A stretch of 64,000 nt of DNA, from NCBI GenBank assembly GCA_900553985.1, contig USFW01000003.1, forward strand, positions 1-64,000. Direction: 5' to 3'. Position numbers and translations under genes: made by a program. This stretch comes from an uncultured Clostridium sp. (GTDB lineage Bacteria; Bacillota; Clostridia; TANB77; CAG-508). The notes below the pieces were generated by a model. The model saw nothing but the letters and a program-made list of their open reading frames with translations, was not told the DNA's origin and made no database searches. Below are positions 1 through 8,945 of this stretch, piece after piece (position 1 is the first letter of the stretch; each line of letters begins with the position of its first letter).

Positions 1-47
1 AAAGATAATTTAACATAATAATTATATTATGAATTAACTATTATATA

Positions 48-80
48 AAGGTTTATGGGTAACCTTAAAAAACCTAAATA
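48..80 (+). promoter_or_regulatory. Compact pseudoknot-like leader, copy 1
   Basis: Stem AAGGTT (48-53) pairs perfectly with AACCTT (61-66). The loop GGGT (57-60) can pair with ACCT (72-75) after an A-rich linker, giving an H-type pseudoknot fold. The same pattern, a GGTTTAT(A/G)GG core followed by AAAACCTAAATATA, occurs at 36772-36804 and 30599-30628, each just upstream of a gene's ribosome binding site. The shape recalls very small translational riboswitches such as preQ1-I, but the sequence does not match a class I can name. Here it precedes the ruvB-queH cluster. Confidence 0.45.
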
Positions 81-97
81 TAGAATACAAGGAGATT

Positions 98-136
98 ATG
101 AATATTAAAAAAATTAAATATTCATATAATAACTAA
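98..136 (+). CDS. Possible 12-codon leader ORF ahead of ruvB
   Basis: ATG at 98 follows AAGGAG (89-94) and encodes [12 protein letters not shown] before a TAA stop two bases upstream of the ruvB start. The ruvB ATG at 139 has no Shine-Dalgarno sequence of its own and no earlier in-frame start, so translation of ruvB may depend on termination-reinitiation from this mini-ORF. The 3-base gap between the Shine-Dalgarno and the ATG is short, which weakens the case. Confidence 0.3.
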   Translation: MNIKKIKYSYNN

Positions 137-138
137 AA

Positions 139-1143
139 ATGGAAGAAGAAAGACTAATTAATCCAGAATTAGAAAATAATGGAGAGGAAAGATTAGAAAA
201 CTCTTTAAGACCAAAAACCTTAGACGAATATATTGGACAAGATAAAATAAAAGAAAATATGAAAATATATATTCAAGCTGCCAAAAAAAGAGGAGAACCA
301 CTAGACCATGTTCTTTTGTATGGACCACCAGGTTTAGGAAAGACAACACTTTCTAATATTATATCAAATGAAATGAACTCAAATATAAAAATAACATCAG
401 GACCAGCAATAGAAAAGCCAGGAGATTTAGCAGCACTACTAACAAATTTATCAGAATTTGATGTTTTATTTATTGATGAAATTCACAGACTAAGTAAAAG
501 TGTTGAAGAAATTTTATACCCAGCACTAGAAGACTATACATTAGATATAATAATAGGAAAAGGACCAAGTGCTAGGTCAATAAGATTAGACTTACCAAAA
601 TTCACATTAATAGGAGCAACAACAAAAGCAGGGTCGCTTACAACACCATTAAGAGATAGATTTGGAATTGTACATAGATTAGAATTATATTCAGTAGAAG
701 ACTTAACAAAGATAGTTAGAAGGTCAGCAGGAATATTAGATGTAGAAATTGAAGAAAAAGCAGCAACAGAAATTGCAAGAAGGTCAAGAGGAACTCCAAG
801 AATTGCAAACAGACTATTAAAAAGAGTAAGAGACTATGCAGCAGTTCTAGGAGATGGTGATATAACATTAAAAATAACAAAATTAGCACTAAATAAACTA
901 GAAATAGATGAATTAGGACTTGATGAAATAGACAGAAAATTATTAGAAACAATGATAGTTCAATATAATGGAAGACCAGTAGGAATAGAAGCATTAGCAG
1001 CAACTGTAGGAGAAGAAGTAGACACAATAGAAGATGTATATGAACCATATTTAATCCAAATAGGTTTTATTGCAAGAACATTGAGAGGAAGAATGATTTT
1101 ACCTCCTGCATATAAACATTTGGGGTATGAATATAGTGAGTAA
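139..1143 (+). CDS. ruvB: Holliday junction branch migration ATPase RuvB
   Basis: This is the hexameric AAA+ motor that drives RuvA-bound Holliday junctions during recombinational repair. The 334-residue protein has the usual family length. It shows Walker [10 protein letters not shown] (62-70), Walker B DEIH (113-116), the sensor-1 stretch GATT and the arginine-finger region TPLRDRFG (about 169-176), followed by the C-terminal winged helix. ruvA is not in the window upstream. The gene opens a cluster with an unknown membrane protein and queH. Its start has no Shine-Dalgarno and lies just after a possible leader ORF. Confidence 0.97.
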   Translation: MEEERLINPELENNGEERLENSLRPKTLDEYIGQDKIKENMKIYIQAAKKRGEPLDHVLLYGPPGLGKTTLSNIISNEMNSNIKITSGPAIEKPGDLAALLTNLSEFDVLFIDEIHRLSKSVEEILYPALEDYTLDIIIGKGPSARSIRLDLPKFTLIGATTKAGSLTTPLRDRFGIVHRLELYSVEDLTKIVRRSAGILDVEIEEKAATEIARRSRGTPRIANRLLKRVRDYAAVLGDGDITLKITKLALNKLEIDELGLDEIDRKLLETMIVQYNGRPVGIEALAATVGEEVDTIEDVYEPYLIQIGFIARTLRGRMILPPAYKHLGYEYSE

Positions 1144-1190
1144 TATTAGATTATAAATTTATAATATAAAATTTATGAAAGGAAAATAAA

Positions 1191-1682
1191 ATGTCAATAG
1201 ATAATCTATATGTATTTAAAATAGACTTTAGAGGAAGAGGTGGATTTGCAAGTTGGTATTCGAATTTAGAAGCTAGAATAAATAATAATAAATTAGAAAT
1301 AGAGCATAAAATTTCTAAAAGCAATGACATGCTTAATACCCTAAAGAATTGTTCGGGAATATATAATATTGGTGAGATAAAATCTGTTAAATTTAGTAGC
1401 AAACCATTATATGGAATTATATATATATTACTAGATTTATTGATATTTTGTTGGATAATTTATAGTGTTGTAAATGGAATATCTGCTAGTGGAATAGAAG
1501 TAGGAATAGGTTTGTGGTTAGTTATTAAATTTGTATCAAGAATAAAGACAATAAAGGTTACATTTTTTAATGGAAAGAGTATTCATATTCCAATTAAAAC
1601 ATTTTTGGGTAGATATTCTTCAATAGATTATAAAGAAGCGGTAGTTCAATTTATGAATACTTTGAAAAAAATATTAATTTAA
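1191..1682 (+). CDS. Unknown two-TM membrane protein between ruvB and queH
   Basis: I do not recognise this 163-residue protein. It has a polar N-terminal half of about 70 residues, two adjacent hydrophobic segments around residues 76-95 and 103-115, and a short C-terminal domain. That arrangement resembles small clostridial PH-like membrane proteins, but I see no diagnostic motif. It starts at ATG with GAAAGGA upstream and lies 47 bases after ruvB and 26 before queH, so it is probably cotranscribed with both. Confidence 0.7.
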   Translation: MSIDNLYVFKIDFRGRGGFASWYSNLEARINNNKLEIEHKISKSNDMLNTLKNCSGIYNIGEIKSVKFSSKPLYGIIYILLDLLIFCWIIYSVVNGISASGIEVGIGLWLVIKFVSRIKTIKVTFFNGKSIHIPIKTFLGRYSSIDYKEAVVQFMNTLKKILI

Positions 1683-1708
1683 AAGCATATAGGATAGGAG
1701 TTATAAAA

Positions 1709-2263
1709 ATGAAATTATTATTACATACTTGTTGTGCGCCATGTAGTGTATATTGCATAGATTCTTTGAGAGAAGAGGGAATAGAACCAACTGTATATTG
1801 GTTTAATCCAAATATTCATCCATATATGGAATACAAAGCAAGAAGAGATACACTAAAAGAATATACAAAAAATATAGAAGTAAAAGCAATATTTGAAGAA
1901 AATTATGGGCTAAGAGACTTTTGTAAAAATGTAGTAGGAGACTTAAATAATAGATGCAAAAACTATTGTTATCCAGTCAGATTAGAACAAACTGCAAAAT
2001 ATGCAAAAGAAAACGGTTATACACATATATCAACAACTTTATTAGTAAGTCCATATCAAAATCAAGAAGCAATAGTTGAAATAGGAAAACAAATGGCAGA
2101 AGAATATGGAGTAGAATTTCTTTATAGAGATTTCAAAGTAGGATTTAGACAAGGACAAGCAAAGGCAAGAGAATTAGGATTATATATGCAGAAATATTGT
2201 GGGTGTGTGTTTTCAGAAGAAGATAGATATAATAAACAAATAAAAAGAGATTTAGAAAACTAA
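1709..2263 (+). CDS. queH: Epoxyqueuosine reductase QueH
   Basis: QueH (the DUF208 family) carries out the last step of queuosine tRNA modification, reducing epoxyqueuosine to queuosine without cobalamin. The 184-residue protein starts with the family signature LLHTCCAPC (Cys 8, 9, 12). It continues with RCKNYCYPVRLE, the conserved TTLLVSPYQN segment and a C-terminal KYCGC motif. These cysteines bind the iron-sulfur and second metal sites in the family. The start is preceded by AGGAG. It stops 10 bases before the next gene. Confidence 0.93.
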   Translation: MKLLLHTCCAPCSVYCIDSLREEGIEPTVYWFNPNIHPYMEYKARRDTLKEYTKNIEVKAIFEENYGLRDFCKNVVGDLNNRCKNYCYPVRLEQTAKYAKENGYTHISTTLLVSPYQNQEAIVEIGKQMAEEYGVEFLYRDFKVGFRQGQAKARELGLYMQKYCGCVFSEEDRYNKQIKRDLEN

Positions 2264-2273
2264 GGAGAACCAA

Positions 2274-3716
2274 ATGAAACAAAAAAATTGGGCCAAAATA
2301 ATAAAGCCAATCTTTATAATATTGTTAATAATATCAACAATACCATCAATAATATACTTAATCCAAAACAAAACAATACTAAATTTTGATAAATATTTTA
2401 CAATACTATTTAACGATACAGACAGGCTTGAACAAACAGTAATATATATAATTATACTTGCGATAATCACAACATTATATGTATTAATCTTAAAAAATAT
2501 GGACAAAATTTTTAAAAATATAAAGCAAGTATATATATTTATTGCAATTTCAGCTACAATATGCATATTTATAATTCCTTTTATAAGCTCAGATATTTTT
2601 TATTATCTAGGGATAGGAAGATTAGACTCAAAATATGGACAAAATCCGTATTATACAACAATAACAGAATTTGTAGAAAGTGAAGATAATGCGAAATATC
2701 TAGAAAATGATACTACATTATCAGCAGGATATTCAAACCCATGGTCAGATACAACAGTAGTATATGGACCAATATGGACATTGATATGTAAAATAATAGC
2801 AGGAATGAGCTTTGGAAATATAGATATAGGAATACTATTATTTAAAATTTTAGGGGGATTAGCTCATATATTAAATTGTTATATAATTTACAAGTTAACT
2901 AAGAAGAAAATATTTGTATTATTATATGGATTAAATCCATTTATTTTACTAGAAGGAATTGCAAATGTGCATAATGATATGTATATAATAACTTTTGTTT
3001 TAGCTTCAATATACTTCTTAATAAAAAAGAAAAATATATTAGCAAGTATAACATTTCTTGCGTTAGCTACTGCGATAAAATATTTTACAATACTATTATT
3101 GCCATTTATAATAATTTATCATTTTAGAGATAAAAAGCCGTTAGAAAGATTTAAAAATTGTATTATTTATGGAATAATATTTATACTAATAATGATAATA
3201 CCATATTTATTATATATACAAGATTGGACAGTTTTAATGGGAATATTTACACAACAAGAAAAATTTGCGAAGAATTTTTACATAATATTAATGAAATATT
3301 TCCCAACAATACCTAACTTAGTAACAACTGTAAATAAAACATTATTAGGAGGATTCATAATAATATATTTATTTACTTGTATAACACTTATAAGTAAAAG
3401 ACAAATAAAGTTTGGAAAAGAAATAAGAAAATGTGAGTATTTTTTAATAGCATTTTTATTTTTGCTAATAACAAACTTTCAAACCTGGTATATAATGTGG
3501 TTATTCCCATTATTAATGTGGCAAAAAGCAAAAAATATAAAATTAATTACACAAATTTCTATAATAAGTCAATTTGCAAATAGTGTATTTATGATAAATG
3601 GAGAAGGATGGGAAAATGGTACACCATTTACATTTTTCATGTTATTAGGAATTTGTGCATGTTTATTAATAGAAAGGGAAAGAGGACATCTAAAATTAAG
3701 AAAAGAAAATAGCTAA
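2274..3716 (+). CDS. Multi-pass GT-C-type glycosyltransferase (GT87/MptB-like)
   Basis: This is a 480-residue polytopic membrane protein with about a dozen hydrophobic helices. After the second or third helix it carries an extracytoplasmic loop reading SDIFYYLGIGRLDSKYGQNP. This pattern, an acidic residue then GR and NPY, is typical of polyprenyl-phosphate-sugar-dependent mannosyl- or arabinosyltransferases of the GT87/MptB group. Such enzymes transfer sugars from lipid carriers on the outer face of the membrane to envelope glycans. Substrate and acceptor cannot be inferred. It follows queH by 10 bases with AAGGAG before the ATG. Confidence 0.72.
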   Translation: MKQKNWAKIIKPIFIILLIISTIPSIIYLIQNKTILNFDKYFTILFNDTDRLEQTVIYIIILAIITTLYVLILKNMDKIFKNIKQVYIFIAISATICIFIIPFISSDIFYYLGIGRLDSKYGQNPYYTTITEFVESEDNAKYLENDTTLSAGYSNPWSDTTVVYGPIWTLICKIIAGMSFGNIDIGILLFKILGGLAHILNCYIIYKLTKKKIFVLLYGLNPFILLEGIANVHNDMYIITFVLASIYFLIKKKNILASITFLALATAIKYFTILLLPFIIIYHFRDKKPLERFKNCIIYGIIFILIMIIPYLLYIQDWTVLMGIFTQQEKFAKNFYIILMKYFPTIPNLVTTVNKTLLGGFIIIYLFTCITLISKRQIKFGKEIRKCEYFLIAFLFLLITNFQTWYIMWLFPLLMWQKAKNIKLITQISIISQFANSVFMINGEGWENGTPFTFFMLLGICACLLIERERGHLKLRKENS

Positions 3717-3802
3717 ACAATTAATTATTAATTAGAATAGCTATAAAAATTTAAATACATTAAAAACAGATGTCTAAGTAATCCCAAAATGGAGGATAAA
3801 AA

Positions 3803-6538
3803 GTGGAAAAATTAGTTTTAATAGATGGAAATAGTATCATGAACAGAGCTTTCTATGGAATAATGGGAAGTAAACTGCTTATGACTAAAGATGGAAAATA
3901 TACAAATGCTGTATATGGATTTTTAGCAATACTATTCAAGTTAATGGAAGAAACCAATCCAGAATATATGGTTGTAGCCTTTGACTTAAAAGCACCAACT
4001 GCAAGACATAAATTATATGAAGGGTATAAAGCAAATAGAAAAGGAATGCCAGAAGAGTTAGCAGAACAAATGCCTATAATCAAAGAAATCTTAAGAGCAA
4101 TGAATATTGATATAGTTGAAAAAGAAGGATATGAAGCAGACGATGTTTTAGGTACTCTATCAAGATATGGAGAGGCACAAGGGCTAGAAGTAACAATATT
4201 ATCAGGAGATAGAGATACATTTCAACTTGCTACTGATAAGGTTACAATAAGAATTCCAAGAACTAAAGGAGGAAAAACAGAAACAGACTTATTCGATAGA
4301 GAAAAAATAAAAGAAACATATGGATTAGAACCAAAACAACTAATAGATGTTAAAGGGTTGCAAGGAGATACTTCAGACAATATTCCAGGTGTTCCAGGCG
4401 TAGGCGAAAAAACAGCATTATCACTAATACAAAAATTCGGCTCTATTGAAAACTTATATGAAAAAGTAGAAAAAGAAGAAGCAGGGCTAAAAGGGAAACA
4501 AAAAGAAAAAATAGAAAATAATAAAGATTTAGCATTTTTATCAAAAACATTAGGTACAATAAATTTAGAAGTGCCTATTGAAGATAATTTAGAAGATTTT
4601 AAAGTAGAAGAATGGGATAAAGAAAAAGTATTAGAAATATTTAAAGAATTAAATTTTAATAGATATATAGAAAGATTTAATCTAAAAGGAAATGCACAAA
4701 ATACTAAAGAACAAGATGTAGAAAAGAAAGAAGAATTTAGACAGAAAGATAGCAGTATTGAAGAAGTAATAGAAATAATAAAAAAACAAAAGAAATTAAC
4801 ATTCTTCTTAAAGAGTGAAAAAGAAGATGGCAATAACTTAGTTAATTCAGCTAATTTAGAAAAAATAATAAAAGAAAAAATTACAGCTATAAGCATATAT
4901 AATAAAGAAAATAATGAAACATATTATTTTGATTTTAATGAAGAAAAAGAAATATTCAAATTTAAAGAAATTTTAGAAAATAAAGAAATATTAAAAACAA
5001 GCATAAACTTAACTAAAGTATATATTTTATTAAGGCAAATAGGAATATTAATAGATGGAATAGAAAATGATATATCAGTTGGAGCATATATATTAAATCC
5101 TACAAACAATAAATTAGATATAAAAAATTTAACAATGCAATACTTAGAAATAGATACAGAAGAATATATAGGCACAGAGGAAAATGAACAAGAACAATTA
5201 AATTTATTTGAAGAAAATACGGAACTAAAAAATAATGATAAAAAAGAATATTCTGCATATGTATATTTTATAGAAATGATAAATGAAAAAATATTAGAAA
5301 AATTAAAAGAAATAAATGCATATGAGTTATATAAAAATATAGATATGCCAACAGTAGAAGTTTTATCAAGTATGCAATGGAATGGAATGTATATTGATGA
5401 AGAAGAATTAAAAGAATTTGGAAAAGAACTAACAGAAAAAATAGAAATATTAACAAAAGAAATTCATGAAATGGCAGGAGAAGAATTTAATATAAACTCT
5501 ACTAAGCAATTAGGAGAAATTTTATTTGAAAAAATGAAGTTACCAATTGTAAAGAAAACAAAAAATGGTTATTCAACAGATGTAGATGTTTTAGAAAAGT
5601 TAAAATCAGAAGACCCTATAATAGAGAAAATATTAGATTATAGACAATTAATGAAACTTAATTCAACATATGTAGAAGGTCTAAAACAATATATAAATCC
5701 AAAAACTAAAAGAATACATTCATTTTTCCATCAAACAATAACAGCAACGGGAAGAATAAGTTCAACAGAACCAAACCTTCAAAATATACCTACAAGATTT
5801 GAGCTAGGAAAAAGAGTAAGAAAAGTATTCAAACCAGAAGATGGAAAAGTATATATAGATGCAGACTATTCTCAAATAGAATTAAGAGTATTAGCCCATA
5901 TTTCTGAAGATGAACATATGATAAATGCATTTAATAATAATGAAGATATTCATAAACAAGCAGCTTCAAAAGTATTTAAAACACCACTAGACGAAGTAAC
6001 AAAAGAACAAAGAAGCAATGCAAAAGCTGTAAATTTTGGGATAGTTTATGGGATAAGTGACTTTGGATTAGGTGAGCAATTAGGAATATCGAGAAAAAAG
6101 GCCAAAGAATATATTGACGAATATTTGAATGAATATCCAGGAATAAAGAATTTTATGGATAATATAATAGAAAAAGCAAAAGAAGAGGGATATGTGGAAA
6201 CGTTATTCAATAGAAGAAGATATATTCCAGAATTAAATTCTAAAAACTATATGGTAAGACAATTTGGCAAAAGAGTAGCAATGAATACTCCAATTCAAGG
6301 AACAGCAGCAGATATAATGAAAATTGCAATGATAGATGTAAATAAGGAAATCAAAAAAAGAAAATTAAAATCAAAAATAGTGTTACAAGTGCATGATGAA
6401 ATGATGATAGAGGCAGTAAAAGAAGAAAAAGAAGACATAAAAGAAATATTAGAAAACTGTATGCAAAATGCAATAGATTTAAAAGTACCACTATTAGCAG
6501 AAATATCAGAAGCTGATAATTGGTATGAATGTAAATAA
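3803..6538 (+). CDS. polA: DNA polymerase I (proofreading domain degenerate)
   Basis: The 911-residue protein starts at GTG, preceded by TGGAGG. Residues 1 to about 290 form the 5'-3' flap exonuclease (EGYEADDVLG; helix-hairpin-helix GVPGVGEKTA). The middle domain lacks the DxE metal-binding motif of an active 3'-5' exonuclease: where DTE is expected it reads FFLKSEKED. Proofreading is therefore presumably lost, as in Bacillus-type Pol I. The polymerase domain has motif A DADYSQIELR (about 686), motif B KAVNFGIVYG (about 740) and motif C VHDE (about 863). It fills gaps in lagging-strand synthesis and excision repair. Confidence 0.97.
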   Translation: MEKLVLIDGNSIMNRAFYGIMGSKLLMTKDGKYTNAVYGFLAILFKLMEETNPEYMVVAFDLKAPTARHKLYEGYKANRKGMPEELAEQMPIIKEILRAMNIDIVEKEGYEADDVLGTLSRYGEAQGLEVTILSGDRDTFQLATDKVTIRIPRTKGGKTETDLFDREKIKETYGLEPKQLIDVKGLQGDTSDNIPGVPGVGEKTALSLIQKFGSIENLYEKVEKEEAGLKGKQKEKIENNKDLAFLSKTLGTINLEVPIEDNLEDFKVEEWDKEKVLEIFKELNFNRYIERFNLKGNAQNTKEQDVEKKEEFRQKDSSIEEVIEIIKKQKKLTFFLKSEKEDGNNLVNSANLEKIIKEKITAISIYNKENNETYYFDFNEEKEIFKFKEILENKEILKTSINLTKVYILLRQIGILIDGIENDISVGAYILNPTNNKLDIKNLTMQYLEIDTEEYIGTEENEQEQLNLFEENTELKNNDKKEYSAYVYFIEMINEKILEKLKEINAYELYKNIDMPTVEVLSSMQWNGMYIDEEELKEFGKELTEKIEILTKEIHEMAGEEFNINSTKQLGEILFEKMKLPIVKKTKNGYSTDVDVLEKLKSEDPIIEKILDYRQLMKLNSTYVEGLKQYINPKTKRIHSFFHQTITATGRISSTEPNLQNIPTRFELGKRVRKVFKPEDGKVYIDADYSQIELRVLAHISEDEHMINAFNNNEDIHKQAASKVFKTPLDEVTKEQRSNAKAVNFGIVYGISDFGLGEQLGISRKKAKEYIDEYLNEYPGIKNFMDNIIEKAKEEGYVETLFNRRRYIPELNSKNYMVRQFGKRVAMNTPIQGTAADIMKIAMIDVNKEIKKRKLKSKIVLQVHDEMMIEAVKEEKEDIKEILENCMQNAIDLKVPLLAEISEADNWYECK

Positions 6539-6564
6539 GAAGTAAGTTTTCTAGTTTTATTATA

Positions 6565-6591
6565 TTTGCTATATATACTATGTATAGCAAA
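6565..6591. terminator. Inverted repeat after polA (possible terminator)
   Basis: A perfect 9-bp stem, TTTGCTATA (6565-6573) with TATAGCAAA (6583-6591), encloses a 9-nt loop 26 bases after the polA stop. No T-run follows on the + strand, so it may be a weak terminator or an mRNA-stabilising hairpin. Confidence 0.4.
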
Positions 6592-6696
6592 TAAGTAAAT
6601 AAGAAAGTAAAAAAGTAAAAAAGCAAATAAGAAAGTAAGCAAAAGGGAGATGTTTTACTATATAATTATTCAAAAAAATATAAAGAATTTTGAATT

Positions 6697-6782
6697 TTAA
6701 TATATGTTTTTAGAAGGAATGGTATAAAATTGACGGAACTTAATATATGTTTTTAGAAAAATGCTATAAGAATTGACGAAAC
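6697..6782. repeat. Two tandem copies of a 43-bp repeat
   Basis: Copy 1 (6697-6739) and copy 2 (6740-6782) share TTAATATATGTTTTTAGAA, then a GTATAA/CTATAA step and AATTGACG(G)AAC, with a few substitutions. They sit between polA and the transglycosylase gene. Each copy ends in a TTGACG box resembling a -35 element. Confidence 0.7.
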
Positions 6783-6823
6783 ATAAAAAACGAGCCATAA
6801 AAGTAAACGAAAGGAAGAGGTAA

Positions 6824-7393
6824 GTGAGAATTTTGAAAAATAAAATACTAATTGCAGTACTAGTTTTTTTAGTGATTATAATTTTTGTTATATCATATAA
6901 AAATGAAATTCTTAAAATAATATATCCAAAAACATATAATGAAATAGTAACAACATATGCAGAAAAATATGAAGTAGATTCAAATTTGATTTTTGCAGTA
7001 ATAAAAGCAGAAAGTAATTTTAAAGAAGATGCAGTTTCAAGTAAATCTGCAATAGGACTAATGCAAATAGTAGAAAATACTGCCATTGATGTTGCAAGAA
7101 AAAATAATATAGAAATAAAATCAGAAAATATAAAAGAAGAATTATTAAATGTTGATAATAATATTAATATTGGGACAAAATATTTAGAAACTTTATTAAA
7201 AAAATATAATAACTTAGAGGTAGCACTAGCAGCATATAATGCTGGAATAGGAACAGTAGATAATTGGATTAATAAAGGCATTATAAAGGCAGATGGATCT
7301 GATATAGAAAAAATCCCGTATAAAGAAACTAACAATTATGTAAGAAAAATTTTACGAGATTATAAGATTTATCAAAAAATTTATGAAGAATGA
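6824..7393 (+). CDS. Membrane-anchored lytic transglycosylase (SLT domain)
   Basis: This 189-residue protein has an N-terminal signal anchor (residues about 5-24) and a Slt70/MltE-like domain. The catalytic glutamate lies in IKAESNF (about Glu 62), with downstream SAIGLMQI and the ALAAYNAG motif. It cleaves peptidoglycan glycan strands with formation of 1,6-anhydro ends. It is read from GTG at 6824; TTG at 6833 is an alternative, and AAGGAAGAGG precedes both. Its stop codon abuts the truncated palindromic element at 7393, so the original 3' end may have been altered by that element. Confidence 0.88.
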   Translation: MRILKNKILIAVLVFLVIIIFVISYKNEILKIIYPKTYNEIVTTYAEKYEVDSNLIFAVIKAESNFKEDAVSSKSAIGLMQIVENTAIDVARKNNIEIKSENIKEELLNVDNNINIGTKYLETLLKKYNNLEVALAAYNAGIGTVDNWINKGIIKADGSDIEKIPYKETNNYVRKILRDYKIYQKIYEE

Positions 7394-7531
7394 GAATTGG
7401 TACAGTGAACATTTCTCATTCGAAAGCCTAACCAATTCTAATCTTCATTCCAACCGAAGGTGAAAAAATTAAAAAAGTCATAATTATCAGTCATTTTCAG
7501 TTACTCTACAATATAAATATTATATAGTAAC
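7393..7531. mobile_element. Palindromic MITE-like element, truncated copy
   Basis: This matches the right part of the two full copies at 41835-42111 and 55848-56127: the GAAAGCCTAACCAATTCT arm, AATCTTCATTCCA, the A/T-rich arm, the CTCTACAATA block and a GTAAC end. The outer left arm is missing, and the centre is deleted between AGAATTGGTA and CAGTGAACATT. The remaining AATTGGT/ACCAATT pairing still forms a hairpin. It begins at the stop codon of the transglycosylase gene. Confidence 0.75.
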
Positions 7532-7560
7532 AATAAATAATAAAAATTGTTTGAAAAATG

Positions 7561-7589
7561 TTGAAAAAATAGTAATATTGTAATATAAT
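7561..7589 (+). promoter_or_regulatory. SigA-type promoter of the mreB-like gene
   Basis: TTGAAA (7561-7566), a 17-bp spacer and TATAAT (7584-7589) lie about 60 bases upstream of the start codon. Confidence 0.7.
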
Positions 7590-7652
7590 TGAAACGAAAA
7601 TGTAATATTAAGGTTAAAGAGATAATAAATTAGAATATATAGAAGGGAAGAT

Positions 7653-8645
7653 ATGCAAATGTTTAAATTTGGACAAGATGTAGGAATAGATTTAGGAACA
7701 GCAACAGTAATTGTATATGTAAAAGGTAAAGGAATAGTTTTAAGAGAACCATCAGTTGTGGCAGTAGATAATCATACTGGAGATGTTTTAGCAGTAGGAC
7801 AAGAAGCAAGAAGAATGTTAGGAAGAACTCCTGGAAATATTGTAGCAACAAGACCATTAAGAGATGGGGTTATATCAGATTATACAGTAACTGAGAAAAT
7901 GTTAAAACATTTTATAAATAAAGTATGTGGAAAATTCATATTTGCACCAAGAATTATGATTTGTATCCCTTCACAAGTAACAGAAGTAGAAAAAAAAGCA
8001 GTAATAGATGCAGCAACACAAGCAGGGGCTAGAAAAGTATGCTTAATAGAAGAACCAATAGCCGCAGCAATAGGGGCAGGAATAGATATATCAAAGCCAT
8101 GTGGAAATATGGTTGTTGATATTGGAGGAGGAACTACTGATATAGCAGTAATATCATTAGGAGGTTCTGTAGTAAATACATCATTAAAAGTTGCAGGAGA
8201 TAGATTTGATGAAGCTATTGTAAAATATATTAAGAAAAAGCATAATATTATGATAGGAGAAAGAACAGCAGAAGACTTGAAAGTCAATATAGGTTGTGTA
8301 TATCCAAAGATACAAGACACAGAAATGGATATAAGAGGAAGAGATTTAATAACAGGTTTGCCAAAAACAATAACTGTACATTCAAGTGAAATGCTAGAAG
8401 CACTTATAGAACCAGCAATGATGATAGTAGATGCAGTTCATTCAGTTTTAGAAAGAACACCACCAGAATTAGCAGCAGATATAAGTGATAAAGGCATATA
8501 TATGACAGGTGGAGGATGTCTAGTTGATGGATTGGATAAATTATTACAAGAAAAAACTGGAATAAATGTTATGATAGCTCAAGATACAGTATCATGCGTT
8601 GCAATAGGTACAGGGAAAGCTTTAGATAATTTAGATGCATTATAA
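7653..8645 (+). CDS. mreB: Rod-shape actin homologue MreB/Mbl
   Basis: This is a 330-residue bacterial actin that organises lateral cell-wall synthesis under the membrane. It shows the phosphate-1 motif IDLGTAT, phosphate-2 VVDIGGGTTD, the connect region EEPIAAAIGAG, and the adenosine motif YMTGGG. The start is ATG at 7653 with AGAAGGGA upstream; ATG at 7659 is also possible. It stands alone rather than in an mreBCD operon, which in Firmicutes suggests an Mbl or MreBH-type paralogue, so the symbol is family-level only. Confidence 0.92.
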   Translation: MQMFKFGQDVGIDLGTATVIVYVKGKGIVLREPSVVAVDNHTGDVLAVGQEARRMLGRTPGNIVATRPLRDGVISDYTVTEKMLKHFINKVCGKFIFAPRIMICIPSQVTEVEKKAVIDAATQAGARKVCLIEEPIAAAIGAGIDISKPCGNMVVDIGGGTTDIAVISLGGSVVNTSLKVAGDRFDEAIVKYIKKKHNIMIGERTAEDLKVNIGCVYPKIQDTEMDIRGRDLITGLPKTITVHSSEMLEALIEPAMMIVDAVHSVLERTPPELAADISDKGIYMTGGGCLVDGLDKLLQEKTGINVMIAQDTVSCVAIGTGKALDNLDAL

Positions 8646-8832
8646 AAAGAAGTAATTAAACAAAATTATATGAATAAGTTTAATATTATAAATTTTTATA
8701 AAGAGTTATAATAATTATAACTCATATAGCAGATACATCTTAATAATATTTATTGAATATATAGCCAAACAGTTAATAAATAAACAATATAGTAAATTCA
8801 TATAATATTATAATATATAATAAAACTTGATG

Positions 8833-8868
8833 TCGCATTAAGAATTTCTTTTCTCAATGCGATATTTT
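8833..8868 (+). terminator. Terminator-like hairpin between mreB-like gene and mtaB
   Basis: TCGCATT (8833-8839) pairs with AATGCGA (8856-8862), with an inner AGAA/TTCT extension, followed by TATTTTAG. The remainder of 8646-8945 is AT-rich, with a palindrome GAGTTATAAT..ATTATAACTC at 8703-8723, and holds no other gene I can support. Confidence 0.5.
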
Positions 8869-8945
8869 AGATTATATAAATGAATTAAGATATAAGTTGT
8901 GATATATAATATCAATTAAAGTATAATAGGAAGGAACAATATAAA

